Positions 21,553 to 35,100 of a DNA stretch of 64,000 bases are shown here, piece by piece. Below the pieces are notes generated by a model that worked only from the letters and a program-made list of their open reading frames with translations, was not told the origin of the DNA and did not search any database. Origin of the DNA: Patiria miniata. Its lineage: Eukaryota > Echinodermata > Asteroidea > Valvatida > Asterinidae. The translations under genes and the position numbers were made by a program. The stretch lies in NCBI RefSeq assembly GCF_015706575.1, contig NW_024037063.1, forward strand, positions 18,228,927 to 18,292,926. Reading direction: 5' to 3'. How positions within the stretch are numbered: the first letter of the stretch is position 1; the number at the start of each line of letters is the position of its first letter.

Positions 21553-21954
21553 GATAATAAATGCATTGCGGCCATCTCAGAGCGCATCTTTTGTTACGTT
21601 AATTCAGTAACAATACACAAAAGTTGACTAATGCATATCCCAGCATAACACACGTATTGCCCTCTAAGACAGATGTTACACATAAGGACTGTTAGGATGC
21701 TAGATTTAACAATAATTGCAGATAAGTAAGATTTGAGGCTTTGCATAGTGGAGATACTAATGAATGAAAGATTTGCGGAAACACCACGTGCGAATAATTT
21801 TCTCAACTAAGAGAATGGTTTGAAAAGAACCAGAGGTATTAACTCGACGTTTCGTTCAGTATGCTCTGACCATCTTCAGGAGATTGCAGATACACGTATA
21901 ACATTTTGCTTGCATACCCAGTGTTGTCCGAGTTCTTGTGAGGTAAATTCCCAA

Positions 21955-22330
21955 GCTTACTCGGGTGGGGCTCAAACTCACGACCTCCGGCTTACTAGTA
22001 CAGACGTCTTTAAATATCACTTGACCACCGAGCTCGCTAGGATCAGCTGGCTGGTTTGAATCGGATATGTTGAGATACATCCTGCAAACAGATTGGATAC
22101 CCACCGCTACATCAGATTCAGCCAGCTGACCCAGGCAAGCTCGGTGGTCGAGTGGTAAGATGTCTGCACTATTAAGGAGGAGGTCAGGGGTTCAAGTCTC
22201 ACCTGAGTTAGCTAGGGATTTTTGTTCTCAAAAGCCCTCAGACAACACTTGGTATAAAGTGTCGGTGAAGGGCAAAACCCTATGTTGAATTTACATCTTC
22301 CTGACTCAAATCCATAATATATATATTCCT
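21955..22330. mobile_element. two tRNA-like SINE pieces, opposite orientations
   Basis: 21960-22060 carries an inverted tRNA-like segment (GGGGCTCAAACTCACGACCT ... TTGACCACCGAGCTCGC). 22135-22330 carries a + strand head (AGCTCGGTGGTCGAGTGGTA ... GGGGTTCAAGTCTC) and a body with GTCGGTGAAGGGCAAAACCC. The body recurs at 35700-35885. Confidence 0.6.
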
Positions 22331-23566
22331 GTGGTCTTGGTGAAGACGTTCTTAGCGGGGTATTCACGATAGAGGGTACAGCATTTGTACTGCGTAGCAG
22401 CATGCATGTTTCTCTTTCACGAACCATAATGAACACCATGCAAAGAACGGCCTGATAGCGTGCGTGTTAATAAGGGCGCCCACTTCGGTGAATCGCTGCA
22501 CGGTCCACTAATCTGTGCGCGCTGAAAAATCCCACTGCTAAGGACGTCTTGGAACCAAAATTAATGTCCCTGCAGTCACGAAGTGTCACATTGAAGTAGC
22601 AAGGGAATTTTGTTTCTGAAATAAGTCTTTGAAAACGGTATTTTATTGTTATGCTGTTATGAGCTGCTCACTGCATTCTGACTCAAAATTGTTGTTGTTG
22701 TGAAAAGCTTGCCGAGTAAGGAAAAGAAATATTAAAAAAAAATACTTTCAGCCGTTACATTATTTCTACAATGCTATTTAAAATTAAATTTTCACTCACA
22801 ATTGAAAATGCCCTAAAACTGAATTCTGTACAGTACATCATCTTAACATCTACGGTCAATGTACATCGTACATGTATTTCCTTCGGATCAATATTCCTTT
22901 TGCTTTATCAGCAAAATCACACTTCAGTGTTCCTGCCTTTCAAAATCAGAAGACGATTGCACCCCAACTTTGCTATGATCCCTAATTTATATGAATTTGA
23001 ACAACTTTAAGTGTAATGCAATCTTAGCCAGTCACTATGTTAACTTACAAATATAACATGGTTTGAGGGTGAATAGTTGACAATATAACATGGTTTGAGG
23101 GTGGATAGTTGACATGAGGTGTTGGACATTAACAAACTAGTTCCTCAGGCATAACCAATACTGAGAGGAGCTAATATCAACTATCCACCTGAAAAAAAAC
23201 CTTTGTTTTATTTACTTACTATACCTCATGCATTTTCAGTGACATTATTTTGTAATTTCATGAGCCTGGTCGAGAAAATACATTTTATCTGCTTTAAAGT
23301 TAAAATGTACTTGTCCATGCATGAGTGCCTTTAATTTTATGCATAGCGTGTGACCAGTTACATTTGGCTCTGGCTCATGAATATGTATGAGGTTTTAGTA
23401 ATAAGAACTGTACAATGGCAGAAGTTGCCGCTTCTTTGTGATGTCACACGACACTGCAGGCATAAAAGGTTGAATTTACACTTCAAGCTACATTATACAT
23501 GTATATTTAGGTTTTTCCCGAGCAGTTTAAAAGGGTCACCCATTTTTGGTTAATTTTTCAAGTTGT
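22331..23566. other. intergenic, no gene seen
   Basis: Contains a short direct repeat (ATATAACATGGTTTGAGGGT twice, 23052-23110) whose GGTGGATAGTTGA block is matched in inverse near 23180 (TCAACTATCCACC), indicating a fragment of a TIR element also seen around 36165. Nothing coding was found. Confidence 0.45.
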
Positions 23567-24150
23567 TCAAAGCAACAAAAGTGCTCAAAAGTCTTTTGGT
23601 GGATAACAAAGTATCACGTTTAAAGCTACAGTCCATCGTTTGCAGCTGTCCAAAAAGTAACTGATGTAATTTTTGTTGAAAAGCATACTAGGTTGAAAGA
23701 TAGTAAGGGGTCTAAACTCCCTGTGAAATTATTCTTTCTGGCAAGCTGTCATTTTGAAGAAATCAACGAAAAAAGGCAATTTCCAATGATGCGTCTACAG
23801 ACGCATTCTTGGAAATTTTCGTTTTTAATTCATCAAAGTACACGCAAGCGTTGACACGATGCACATGTGCGTGCGGTTGCTATAATTCGTCGGTTCAGTG
23901 CGTGACATCGCGTAGCTGCAATCGGCTGAATGAGAACATGTCCCGGACGCTGAATTCGGGAGCAATTCAGAACATGACTCAGCAACTTTTTATCTGAAAT
24001 TGAGATCCTAGAATATTGTTTTCTTGGAATCTAAAGCATTCAACGACCTAAACCTTTATCAGGTTTAGCTGTTTAACACCCTTCTTTAGATTTTGAGCAC
24101 TTTTGTTGCTTCAAACAAACATAGTGCACAAATTACAAATGATGTACATG
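23567..24150. mobile_element. TIR element with AGCAACAAAAGTGCTCAAAA ends
   Basis: The left end, AGCAACAAAAGTGCTCAAAA, is inverted at the right as TTTTGAGCACTTTTGTTGCT. The right half matches 14650-14890. Sequence just outside (24165-24440: CAGGCGGAGTATTTCCCCAG, TTAAATCGGTAGGT) recurs at 38785-39015, so a longer composite family is possible. Confidence 0.65.
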
Positions 24151-24618
24151 TACTCTACCCTGAAGTTTTAGCTCAGTAGACACTATACATTTTGAGCAAG
24201 AAGAGAAAATGTGTGTGCAATTTTTGGGGTCTTGTAACTGAATTTCATGTCTAACACATTTCTTAAAATGTGGGCTATGTTTTAAAAAGACCTTCAATGT
24301 TACTTTTCTTCCAAACTATACCATATCAGGCGGAGTATTTCCCCAGGGTAATTGGTACCATTCCTATCTTTACTTTGAGCTCTGTTTCTGTCATTAAATC
24401 GGTAGGTACTTGTACTTTTCCAGGTACTTTAAACTGTAAATGATCATACGTTGCTTTAAATAAGAGCACTTGAAAGTGGTTCTGCATTGATAGTGTACAT
24501 GATATATCTGGAAAACGGCATAAACATGAAAGAAAGCACTTTGAATAAAGAGAGGCATGAAAATAATAAATCATCAATAGATCAACAAACAGGAAGCCCC
24601 GAAATCATACTACTTCAT

Positions 24619-24998
24619 TTAACCCTAACTCCCTAGGCATTTTTGCTAGGATGCAACCTCAATCCTGCAAAATCCTCCAACTGCCTCCATGTAAAAATTG
24701 CATACAGCCTCAATCCTCCAAAATCCTCCATTATTTCTTGACTGTGGTCCTCGGAGGGGTGACCACTGCCTCAATCCTGCAAAAGCCTCCAGCAATCACT
24801 GTCAATATGTTGAAGCAGAGTAGTATAATCTAGGCCTAAATTTATGCACGGCTGAGTTTTAACAACACAAGGTCCGGCCTAAGACCTTGACACAGTGCAT
24901 CCTCCAAAATCAGCCACACATTTTTGCCATAATACCGGTAGCCTCAATCCTGCAAAATCCTCCATTTTGTAAAGAAGATTTGGGAAGGTTAGGGTCAA
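24619..24998. mobile_element. TTAA element (piggyBac-like MITE), copy 1
   Basis: It starts TTAACCCTAACTCCCTAGGC and ends GGTTAGGGTCAA (one TTAA base mutated). The interior is marked by CAATCCTGCAAAATCCTCC repeated in both orientations and by GGTCCGGCCTAAGACCTTGA. No coding capacity. Confidence 0.8.
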
Positions 24999-24999
24999 T

Positions 25000-26059
25000 A
25001 GATACTGTAGGATGTAGTCCTTAACACAACCTCTGTTTATATTGAAGTTGATTTTCATTTGAAAGCACTTCTAGCATCATTATTGAGAATTTGTTTACTT
25101 TTGTTGCTCCAAATAGGTTAATCAACATTTAAATTTTCACAAAAGTTGTAAAAAAGTTGGAATTTTTTTCAAATCAAATGAAATTAAGAGGAATGGAGAA
25201 AATTAATATACAAAAATACAAGACTTTTTTAGAAAGACAAAGGAGAGTCCTTGATGTGCACCTTAGTTTAAGAAAAAAGAAATGTATGTAATTGTATACA
25301 ATGTTTACGATAGAGGACAGACACACAAAGGGAGAACAAAAGATCCTTGGGTCTTTGTTGAAAACAAAGAGCGTTGGGTCTTTGTTGAAAACGGTCCTCG
25401 ATCGTACGGTTTTGTGCTTAGTCTATGGGAGAGTGTTATATTACAGGGACAAAGGGAAACACAAAGCATTGTCCTTGGGCGTATAGAAATTCACGACTGT
25501 GTGTATATAAGTGTGTGAATTTTGAAAGAAAATACTACAGACTTAGTTTAATAAACATGGATTGATCGGCCCCCTAAAAAGTTAAATTTAAAAATTAACC
25601 CATTTGCACACAATATTGCCCAATGAATTCATTAGCCCATTTAGTTCTCAGGCGGTTTTGGGGGGTACCTGGAATAACATACAGGGTGGTTTTGGGGCAG
25701 TACAGGGAGTAACAGGCAGGGAAATTTGGGGTGGTACAGGGAGTAACAGGCAGGGCGACAAGAACGACTGCATTAAAAGAAGTGCCTCAAATTAAATATC
25801 ATAGATGTCAGATCATGTCACAGGGAAAAAAAAGGACCCCAAATTTATAGAAAGTGTTTAGACCAAGGTATTTTTAGGGCCACAAAAACTCACTAAAGAG
25901 ATTTCTTGTCATATGTGGTGACTGCAAACTTTCTTTTACAACATAAATGGTACACAAATGTACCTGTGACGGGATAATCTTGTTGTGGGGCAAAAACCTA
26001 ATTTAATCTTGTTGTGAATACAATAGCATGCTGAATCTACTGTATGATACGTGCGCTTT
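25000..26059. other. downstream of kazrin, probable 3' UTR and flank
   Basis: Kazrin's stop codon is at 26060-26062 on the minus strand, so its 3' UTR should fall here. I could not pick a convincing minus-strand AATAAA close to the stop. 25660-25760 repeats a GGCAGTACAGGGAGTAACAG motif two to three times. No other gene is seen. Confidence 0.4.
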
Positions 26060-26188
26060 TCAGACCATGGTACTCTCGAGTTCTTGACTGCGTGACCGGG
26101 CACGGACTTGCTCCGGGACGCTGCTGAAGCTGGACGAGTAGCCGATCTCCTGACGCAGCTTCCTCCCTAAGGCTCTTCCCAAAGATCC
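26060..26188 (-). CDS. KAZN: kazrin coding exon 14 (C-terminus, stop)
   Basis: The acceptor is TCCTTCTCAG; phase 0 in; 42 codons then TGA. It begins GSLGRALGRKLRQEIG, corresponding to the basic Gly/Leu-rich segment near the kazrin C-terminus, and ends QELESTMV. Confidence 0.85.
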   Translation of the reverse strand, partial: GSLGRALGRKLRQEIGYSSSFSSVPEQVRARSRSQELESTMV

Positions 26189-29100
26189 CTGAGAAGGAGG
26201 AAAATAATTAGATGTGGTTTGATCAGTCACAGACAGTCGGAAATTTATTCCACTTCCCCTGCCATAATCTATACACAGGCTAGTCACCGAACGTCAGATC
26301 ATATTTTTGTGGGCATTGTGACAGTCAAATTCCGTCAACAGACAAAAGCAGGTGACTGGTAGGCACAGCTGGCTTATCAATCTCCTACAGTCAAAGCAAA
26401 GCTGTATCAAGTTATGTAAACAGTCACAGCCAGAACTGTTAGTTGCGGGATGGTTACATGTGCATAATGCCAAAATTCCCTGCAAACCTGTGAAAATATG
26501 CTAACTTTAAACACGAAACGAACATGATGTAAAACACTGGCCCAAGAAGTCCTGAAAGGCACTAATTGTGTCTGATTGTGGTAATGTCTGAAAAAATAAA
26601 GTACAGGACCTTCTCCCTACTCATTAAGATTAAATAAAAAGGTTAACTTCTAATGGACTTGTTATGGACTGGTGAAGACTTGTGATTGACTTGCTAGGAC
26701 TTGTGAGGACTTGTGAGGACTTGTGAGGACCTGTAAGCAATTGTTAGGACCTCTGAGGACATGTGAGGACTTGTGATGAACTTGTGATCAACTTGTGATG
26801 GACCAGCAATGGAAGCGTGATGGATTTGCAAGAACTTGTGATGGACTTGTTAGGATTAATGAGGACCCGATAACTTATTGGGACTGGTGATGACTTGTAA
26901 TGGACTTGTGAGGACCTGTGAGGACCTGTGAGGAATTGTGAGGACCTGTGAGGACATGTGAGGACTTGTGATCAACTTGGGATGGACCAGCAATGGAACT
27001 GTGATGGATTTGCGAGACCTTGTGATGGACTTGTGAGGACTTGTGAGGACCTGTGAGGAATTGTGAGGAATTGTGAGTACCTGTGAGGACATGTGAGGAC
27101 TTGTGATCAACTTGGGATGGACCAGCAATGGAACTGTGATGGATTTGCGAGAACTTGTGATGGACTTGTTAGGACTAGTGAGGACCAAGAACTTATTTGG
27201 ACTGGTGATGTGAGAACTTGTGAGGACTTGTGAGGACCTGTGAGGAATTGTGAGGAATTGTGAGGACCTGTGAGGACATGTGAGGACTTGTGATCAACTT
27301 GGGATGGACCAGCAATGGAACTGTGATGGATTTGCGAGAACTTGTGATGGACTTGTTAGGACTAGTGAGGACCTGAGAACTTATTGGGACTGGTGATGAC
27401 TTGTAATGGACTTGTGAGAACTTGTGAGGACTTGCGAGGACCTGTGAGGAATTGAGAGGACCTTTGAGGACAAGTGAGGACTTGTGATGAGCTTGTGTGG
27501 ACTTGTGATCACCTTGTGATGGACCAGCAATGCAATTGTGATGGATTTGCGAGAACTTGTGATGGACGTGTTAGGATTAGTGAGGACCTGAGCACGTATT
27601 GGGACTGGTGATGACTTGTAATGGAATTGTGAGGACTTGTGCAGACTTGTGATCAACATGTGATGGACCGGCAATGGAACTGTGATGGATTTGCGAGAAC
27701 TTGTTATGGACTTGTTAGGACTTGTGAGGACCTGAGAGCTTATTTGGACTGGTGATGACTTGTAATGGACTTGTGAGAACATTTGATGGACTTGCGAGGA
27801 CCTGTAATGGATTTATGAGGACTTGTGGACATGTGAGGACCTGTTGGGACCTGTGAGGACCTGTGAGGACTTGTTGAGAATTGTGAGGACATGCAATGGA
27901 CTTGTGATGGATTTGCAAGAACTTGTGATTGACCTGTAAGGACATGTGAGGACCTGTGAGGACTTCTTGTGTCTTGTGAGGACTTGTAGTGAAATTGTGA
28001 GGACTTGTGAGGACAATACTGGACCTACCCTGAATGTTGGTTTCGATCGGCCTTTGTCATCATGTGGACTGGTGTAGGATCTCTGGAAGGACCTGCCCAG
28101 TGTACCTCCACCACTGCTCCGTCTCGAACGTGTGTCTACAACGCCACTGAATACATCTTGAGTTGCTCTAAAGTGCCACAACACAAAATATTACAGTCTG
28201 AATATTCATTGTTACATTAAACTGTTTAAAGTTTTGTGTTCATGGATGCTAGAAAACCCTATAAAAACAAGACTGTTCTTCTAGTCTGGTTTCCTGACCA
28301 TACTTCAGACAGACAGGAGCAATTTATAGATGTTGGGGAATTGTCAGGGGTCAGGAAACTAGACTAGCTGGCTTGTACCAGTTCTGATTGCAAAACAAAA
28401 TGTTGACTAACTAAATTTGGTAAATTGGGGACTGTATTTGAAAAAAAAATTCCAAAGATGGTTGGCCGGCCATCGTTGGAAATTGATACAAAAATTCACT
28501 TTTCTTGAAAATGACAGCACACCAGGCGCCATGATTTCACAGGATGCTTGAGACTATTATGCACTTACAGTCAAGTAAGGTATTTCATAATAATTTTGTA
28601 GTTTTGTTTTTTGATCTTTGCAAATGTTGTATATAAACTTTAAATCTGTTTTCAGTGACAGCACATGTAAATGCTACACTGTAAGTTCAAGTTAAAGTAA
28701 GATCAAGTTCACGTAAGTTCAAATTTTACAATTTATTGCTGTCTAAAGTTGAAATTGTGAATTCCACATAAATAGAAGGATGCATAAGTAGTTCAGAACA
28801 CAAAGAATATTCCTTGTACTCTTTGAAAAAATAACTATCCTCACCTTGCGGGAAGAAGAATGGAGTTCAGCTCTGTAGTTAAATGTCGTCTGATGATGGT
28901 TTTACTCGAAGGAATCCCCAAGGCATTAGCCATTGCATCCGAATCAAATGAGGGTTCCAGCACCATCAGAGCACCATGCACGCCACTGTCAAGAAGATTG
29001 TCTGCATACTCCTGAAAAAAGCAAATTTGTTGGTCAGGGATGAAACCAATTTGTTCTAGGTCTGTACACTTTTAATATTATTCTAATTTAGATTTGTTAA

Positions 29101-32100
29101 TATATACCGGAAATATTCAAAATACCCGATTCAATTTTTATATGCGAAGCCTTAAGTGTGTGCAGATTGTACCAGTGAGATAGAATGTGGTGAAATTTTT
29201 TTTTTTTTGTCAAAAAAACTGGGTTATTTTGCTAAAATTAAAGATTTGAGGTAGTCATTCTAGCATCTTGTTTTCATAAGCAAAACAGCAAGTGTTATTG
29301 TAAAGGTTTTCATGTTTAAGGCAGAGAGAAAAGATAATATTTTATACAAAATTACTCACAAAACTTAAGATTACCATGATTCAGTATTTTTTTATCAAGT
29401 GTATGAATTTCAATTCAGATAAATAACGTCCGTAACGTTATAATGGAACTTCTGAACAATACAAACATTATGTATCCATAACATCAAAGCAACTTTTTGA
29501 AAAAAATTCATCGGTGTTTTTATAGAGTGAAGCTATACATACCACAACATAGTTATCATTAAATTCTTGCAAGAAACTTCACTGACTTTTATCAATGCCT
29601 ACTGAAAATCAAATACCTTAATGTCTTAAAACGTAACGTCTGTTTCCCGATAAGTTTTTTGTTTAATACACTTTGGGTCTGACCAAAGAGTTATGGATGA
29701 TTGAGTTGGGGAATTTTGGGGAAATCCAATTTCTGAAGTAACCAGCAGTGCTACACCAACAAAATTCAAAGCAAGTCTGGTACCAAGACTCGTATGTTCC
29801 TATATTCTTACCTTGAGGTCAATAGTGCGAGACCATCTGATGAGTCTTTGGCTGGTCCAGACTACCAGGTCACAATCCATGTCTTCACACTGTGTGCGCC
29901 TCTCAACAAGCACCTTATTTTATCACACAAAATGAAAGTTTCGAATTAAGAATGTATAAAGACACCTGGGGTGCGTTTCACTCACATGAATGTGTTTGCG
30001 TTCATTAGCAAGACAAATGCGAACGTGCCAAACCCCAATGAAACGATAATATCATCAAACATGTCAAAAACAATTGTCAAAATGGCGGTACCCTGTGTGT
30101 CAATCCTACAAACTTGGACAGCATGCATGCTTTTTAATAACATGTATTTTCATGAGTGACATGATCTGCAACAGTTTGATGCAACATTCATAAATACCTA
30201 AGACAGTTTACCCATTCCTATTAGCTGAGAGCCCATCACGTGGCCGATCTTAAATGGTTGATAAAACACCAGCTGGCTGGTCTTAAAAAACTTTTCCAGT
30301 GTCAAAGGAAATGTGGACTCCTATGAAATGTGGTGCCTTTTACTGTTTTATTGGTTGAACGTTCACAGGCTTCACTTAGGCATGCACAATACTACCAGTG
30401 AGTCCACATTTTACAGTCCTCAATTCACGCTACACCGGTACAGCTGCGTTCTGCGCCACATTGTGCAGTACGTGTCCACCCACTAATCTCCATATAAGGA
30501 GTTGTTATTACTACTCGCGAGAGGCACATAACATAGCTAGAGGGGTGTTTAAAAAACATGAGGTAAAACTGTTGAACAAAATCATTGGAAATGTTTTTTT
30601 TTTACTTGTTTGGACTCTTTGACTGAAAAGGTATTTATGAATGGGAATAAATATGTACTTGGCCGGTATTAAACAAGTACGTTTAAACTGGCCGAGGGCC
30701 TGGTCGCCAATAATATCCCTCGGCTTTTTTTTATTTTGTTTTTGATTTAAACAGAATTTGCGCGGGGAAAAATACGAAAGACAACCACAAATAGTTGCAG
30801 CAATGACATATATGAGATGATGTAAAGTCTAACTTTCTTAAAAGCATATAGTATATTTCTTAGTGGGGAAAAAAATTATAGTAAAACTTTTTGGAATGAC
30901 ATTGTCAATTTTTAAAAAGTCAGAAAACTGAATGAAAGGTCTGAAAGATGCATATCTTTTTCAACTGATGTCTTTTTTATGCTGATTCAAAGGTATGATT
31001 TCAGCGAAAAAGTCTGAAAATCTCTATCTAACGTCCTAGCCATTACTTTGTGATAAAGAACTGAATACAATGAGTGTTGTGCACACTTATATGCTGAGCT
31101 AGTCGTAGTATTTTGTAGCTTTAGGTGAGGTTTAGGCTAAACAAATTTAGTTTGGGAAAAACTTACCCCTTTGTCGAACTGGATTCTTCTTAACAACTCG
31201 ATGCCGTGAAGCAAACTGACATGATGGAATTTTCTGGTGATCCCGAGATGTTTCTCCAGATCTTTCCTGGTCAGACTGTTGAGAACCCTTCCGTCGATCC
31301 TCTCGGACTCAAACTGTAACGAGTACTGACCCAAGCCCAGGTCGTTTAGCCAGGTCCGCGCCACCCATCGGTGGTCCAGGTCACCGGCCTTGGGGTATAT
31401 GCTGGTCAATATCAAAATATATCACATTCAAATCATCAATATTTGTAATTATAACACACCTCTGGTTCTTTATCCTGGTTGGCTGAAACACGGTCATGTG
31501 TGGTTCACTAATATAGGCTAGTGCATGCAATTTGCGTTGGCGTGAACTAGACGCGCGTCAAGACATAGCGCGCGTAATTTCTGAAATATATAGTGCCTGA
31601 TCGGGCACTATACTCATAATGTTTTACAGGTTACAATTCACATAGGGATGTATGTGAATCGTTTTCGTTTTGCTGAAAGAACACTTACCGTTTTGTGATC
31701 CGTGGACAGAACTTTAAAACAGTGTTTGTGTTTAAAATTCCGTAACTTGAAAAGTACATGAGTGATTTGAATGATTCTTGCACTAAAATAAAGTTAATTA
31801 ATTGGGCTTTCATATCCTAGATTTTGAAATTGCTATATGAAGAATTTGATTAAAAAATGGTCCCGACATTTGGGTTTCCTTTTTTTTTACTCGACCTATA
31901 TACTATACTGCCTCCAAAGAATGCCAATAGAGAAGCAATTTCCTATATTAACCCTAACCGCCCTGAATCCTTCAAAATCCTCTTTGCCAAAGTGGAGGAA
32001 TTCGGAGGATTGAGGTTACATGGCAAAAGTGTGTTACTGATTTCGTAGAGGGCACTTAGTCAAGGTCAATACCTTGACTAAGTGTCAAGGTCTTGGGTCG

Positions 32101-35100
32101 GACCTTGTGTTGTTTTTGCTCAGCCGTGCATAAATATAGGCCTGGATTATGCTTTGAATCCTCCGTACTGCTCCAGGATGTCACTGGCCAAGCCTCAACA
32201 TATTGACAGTCACTGCCGCAGGATTTTGCAGGATTCAGGCAGTGGTCACCCCTCCACGGACCATATTTAAGAAATATGGAGGAATTTTCAGGATTAAGGC
32301 TATATGCTATTTTTCCATGAGGCCAATTGGAGGATTTTGCAGAATTGAGGCTACATCCTAGCAAAACGGCCTAAGGAGTTAGGGTTAAGAATACTTGTAC
32401 ACTTCCTATTACAAAAGTAAGCTGTATATGAAACGTTAGTAAATGTATTAATCTATCATAATATACAATATGAGAGTCTGTTTAGTATTAGCCAGATATC
32501 CCTAAAAGCTTCAGGAGTTAGACTCACTTTTCGACCCCAGGTCGTTGTTCCTCAATGGCAAGTCTGACTTTCCGTCTATGCAGGACATTGGTCACTCCCA
32601 TACCCGACTCTAGCTCAGCGTCCGATAAACCAAGCAACACCTACAACAGATCAAAGGATGAAGCCACATTCACATTATGGGCAATGCAACAGGGATAAGT
32701 TATTCCACGAGTGCTAGTAGAATACAGAATAACGTAGTGCGCCTTTGTCCCACATGCCACGAGGCCAGAGTCTTATATAGCGCACGTATCTACCAACAAT
32801 TAGGTACTCAAGGCGCTTATAAATATAAATGTATTTTAAAGACAGGTAAATGAAATATTTGAAATATCAGACCCATTTTATGTAGCACCATTTAAGGGTT
32901 TACAAGGTGCTGCGGCGCATATTGCAGCCACTGCCAGAAACACCGGGGCAAACCCCTTCTCTTAGCCATAAGTGATACTGGGTTCTTTAACGTGCATTAT
33001 ACAACGCATAGGACCTACGGCTTCACGTCCCATCAAAGGACGAAGCAATAATGGTTAAGCGTCTTGCTTAAGGACACAAGTGTCCAGACCGGGACTCAAA
33101 CCCACACTCTGCTGATCAGAAACACCAGAGCTCGAGTCTGGTGCTCTTAACCGCTCGGCCATGACACTCCATAACACAGACGCACTACATTCTCCGTGTT
33201 CCACGAGCGCGTGTGGGGGCAACAAATTTATCTTCAAGCAAACTTGAGGCACAGTAAAGATGGAACTTGCATGCTCTACACAAATTTTTCAACGGTTATA
33301 CTATTGATAAAAAGGTGTCCCACTCACTTGGGATTCAGAAAGTGGTAAGATGGCTTCATCTACTGTTTATGCACGGAATCCGAAGGCCTGCCCTCTGGGA
33401 CCAGCTCTATCGATATAATGGGAATAGAACATAAGCTATACTTTTACCTTCCCACTCTTGATATTCTCCTGGCAATTCTGGCTGTACTGCGGCAAGCACA
33501 TGGTGATCTCTAACCACGACACTACCATGTCGGCCTTCCACTGTGTCATGCTAGTGTTTCGACACTTCTCGGCAAGACGAAGTTTCTCTCTGTCATCCAA
33601 CGTGTTGTCCAACGATGGGGAACTGTTTCTTGAGCTTGAAATATGAGTATCTGTACAAACAATAGAAACATTAAATAATTAAAAAACATCTTTTTACCTT
33701 ATAGGGAATATACAAAATGTGCAAACATCAAAAAACAAAACTAGCAAATTATCAATGAATACCTTACCTGACTGTTAGTGAATGACAGTCTAAAGCATCC
33801 TGTACAATCACGGCACCTGGCGTGCCAACAATTTAAAGAAAAGTGGTATTTCTGTATCAATGTCCAATGCTGGTCAGCTGACCAGCGTCGGAAAAAAAAC
33901 TGGCTTTTTTCAATTACTGCTCCCAATTTATCATATTTAGTTAGTCCGCATTTTGTTTGCAATCGATTAAACCTATGAACAGGTACAAGCCAGCTAGACT
34001 GGTTCCCCGACCTTACAATTCCCTGACGTCTATAAATTGCTCTGCTTCATCTAAAGCTGGGTCAGGGAACCAGACTACAAGAACAGGATTGTTTTTCTTG
34101 GTTTTTCCAGCATCTACGAACCCAAAACCTCAAACAAGTCAGTGTAACAATAGTTGCTACAAAGTACTACCCCCCCCCCCCCAATCCATGCATTTCTGAA
34201 AATTACAGCAAAAACAAATGTTGTACATTTTCTTTAAAAGTCCATGTAACGCCCGAAACTGTCCTATCCGTTACTACTTGTAACATCCAAAACCGCCGAA
34301 GCACTTCATGGGTTTGTGGCTTCATCAGAGAATAGATACAATTGTCAATCACCGGTGCTAATGGGCAATGTTATTGTGATGAGTGACTGGACATATTATG
34401 GGGGAGTGTGGCCTAGTGGTTAGGGTTCGTGACTCGTGATCAGAGGGTCAGGGGTCATGTGTTGTGTCCTTGGGCAAGCCACTTCACCCATACCTGCCTA
34501 TCTCTCCACCCAGGAGTATAAATGGGTACCGGCATTAGCTGGGGAGCAACCTGCGATGGACTGGCATCTCATCCAGGGGGAATAGAAATATTCTCAGTTG
34601 TTTCATTCCAAACTGGAGATAAACGCCGGCCTGATGGGCCATATTGGCTTGTGACAGACTTTAATTTGACTGGACAGATAACAAAACTCAAAATCTTACC
34701 ATCAAAAACTAGCTGCTCCAGAGCAGATCTGTTCTTCTTCCCAAATATCTTGGAGAGTGAGTTGAACTTCTTGGACTGTTTCTTGGGCTTCTTCTTTTTC
34801 TCTCTCGGAAGGGTGACCTCATAGGAGAGATCTTCGTTTGAGTGCGTCATCCCGTCTGATGTGGTAGAGAGTAGGTGCTCTGTGCTTGTGCCTTCACCTA
34901 ATGTGATGTCTGCAATGAGAAATCAACATCAAATCACATTATAAAATAACTATTGAGAAATTTGCTCAAGGCTTATCCTCACAAATTGAAAATGAAGTAA
35001 GATTGTTAACTGAAGTCCGGGTCGTTCTATAAATTTGGGATCCACATTTTTTCTGTCTGTGTTACATCTGACATCTATGATTGTATAATTCTGATGCACT

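Noticed and set aside
26856..27945. Several long minus-strand open frames rich in Ser, Thr and His
   Set aside because: They translate the GAGGACTTGT minisatellite in different registers. The real exon 13 and exon 14 frames lie outside it.
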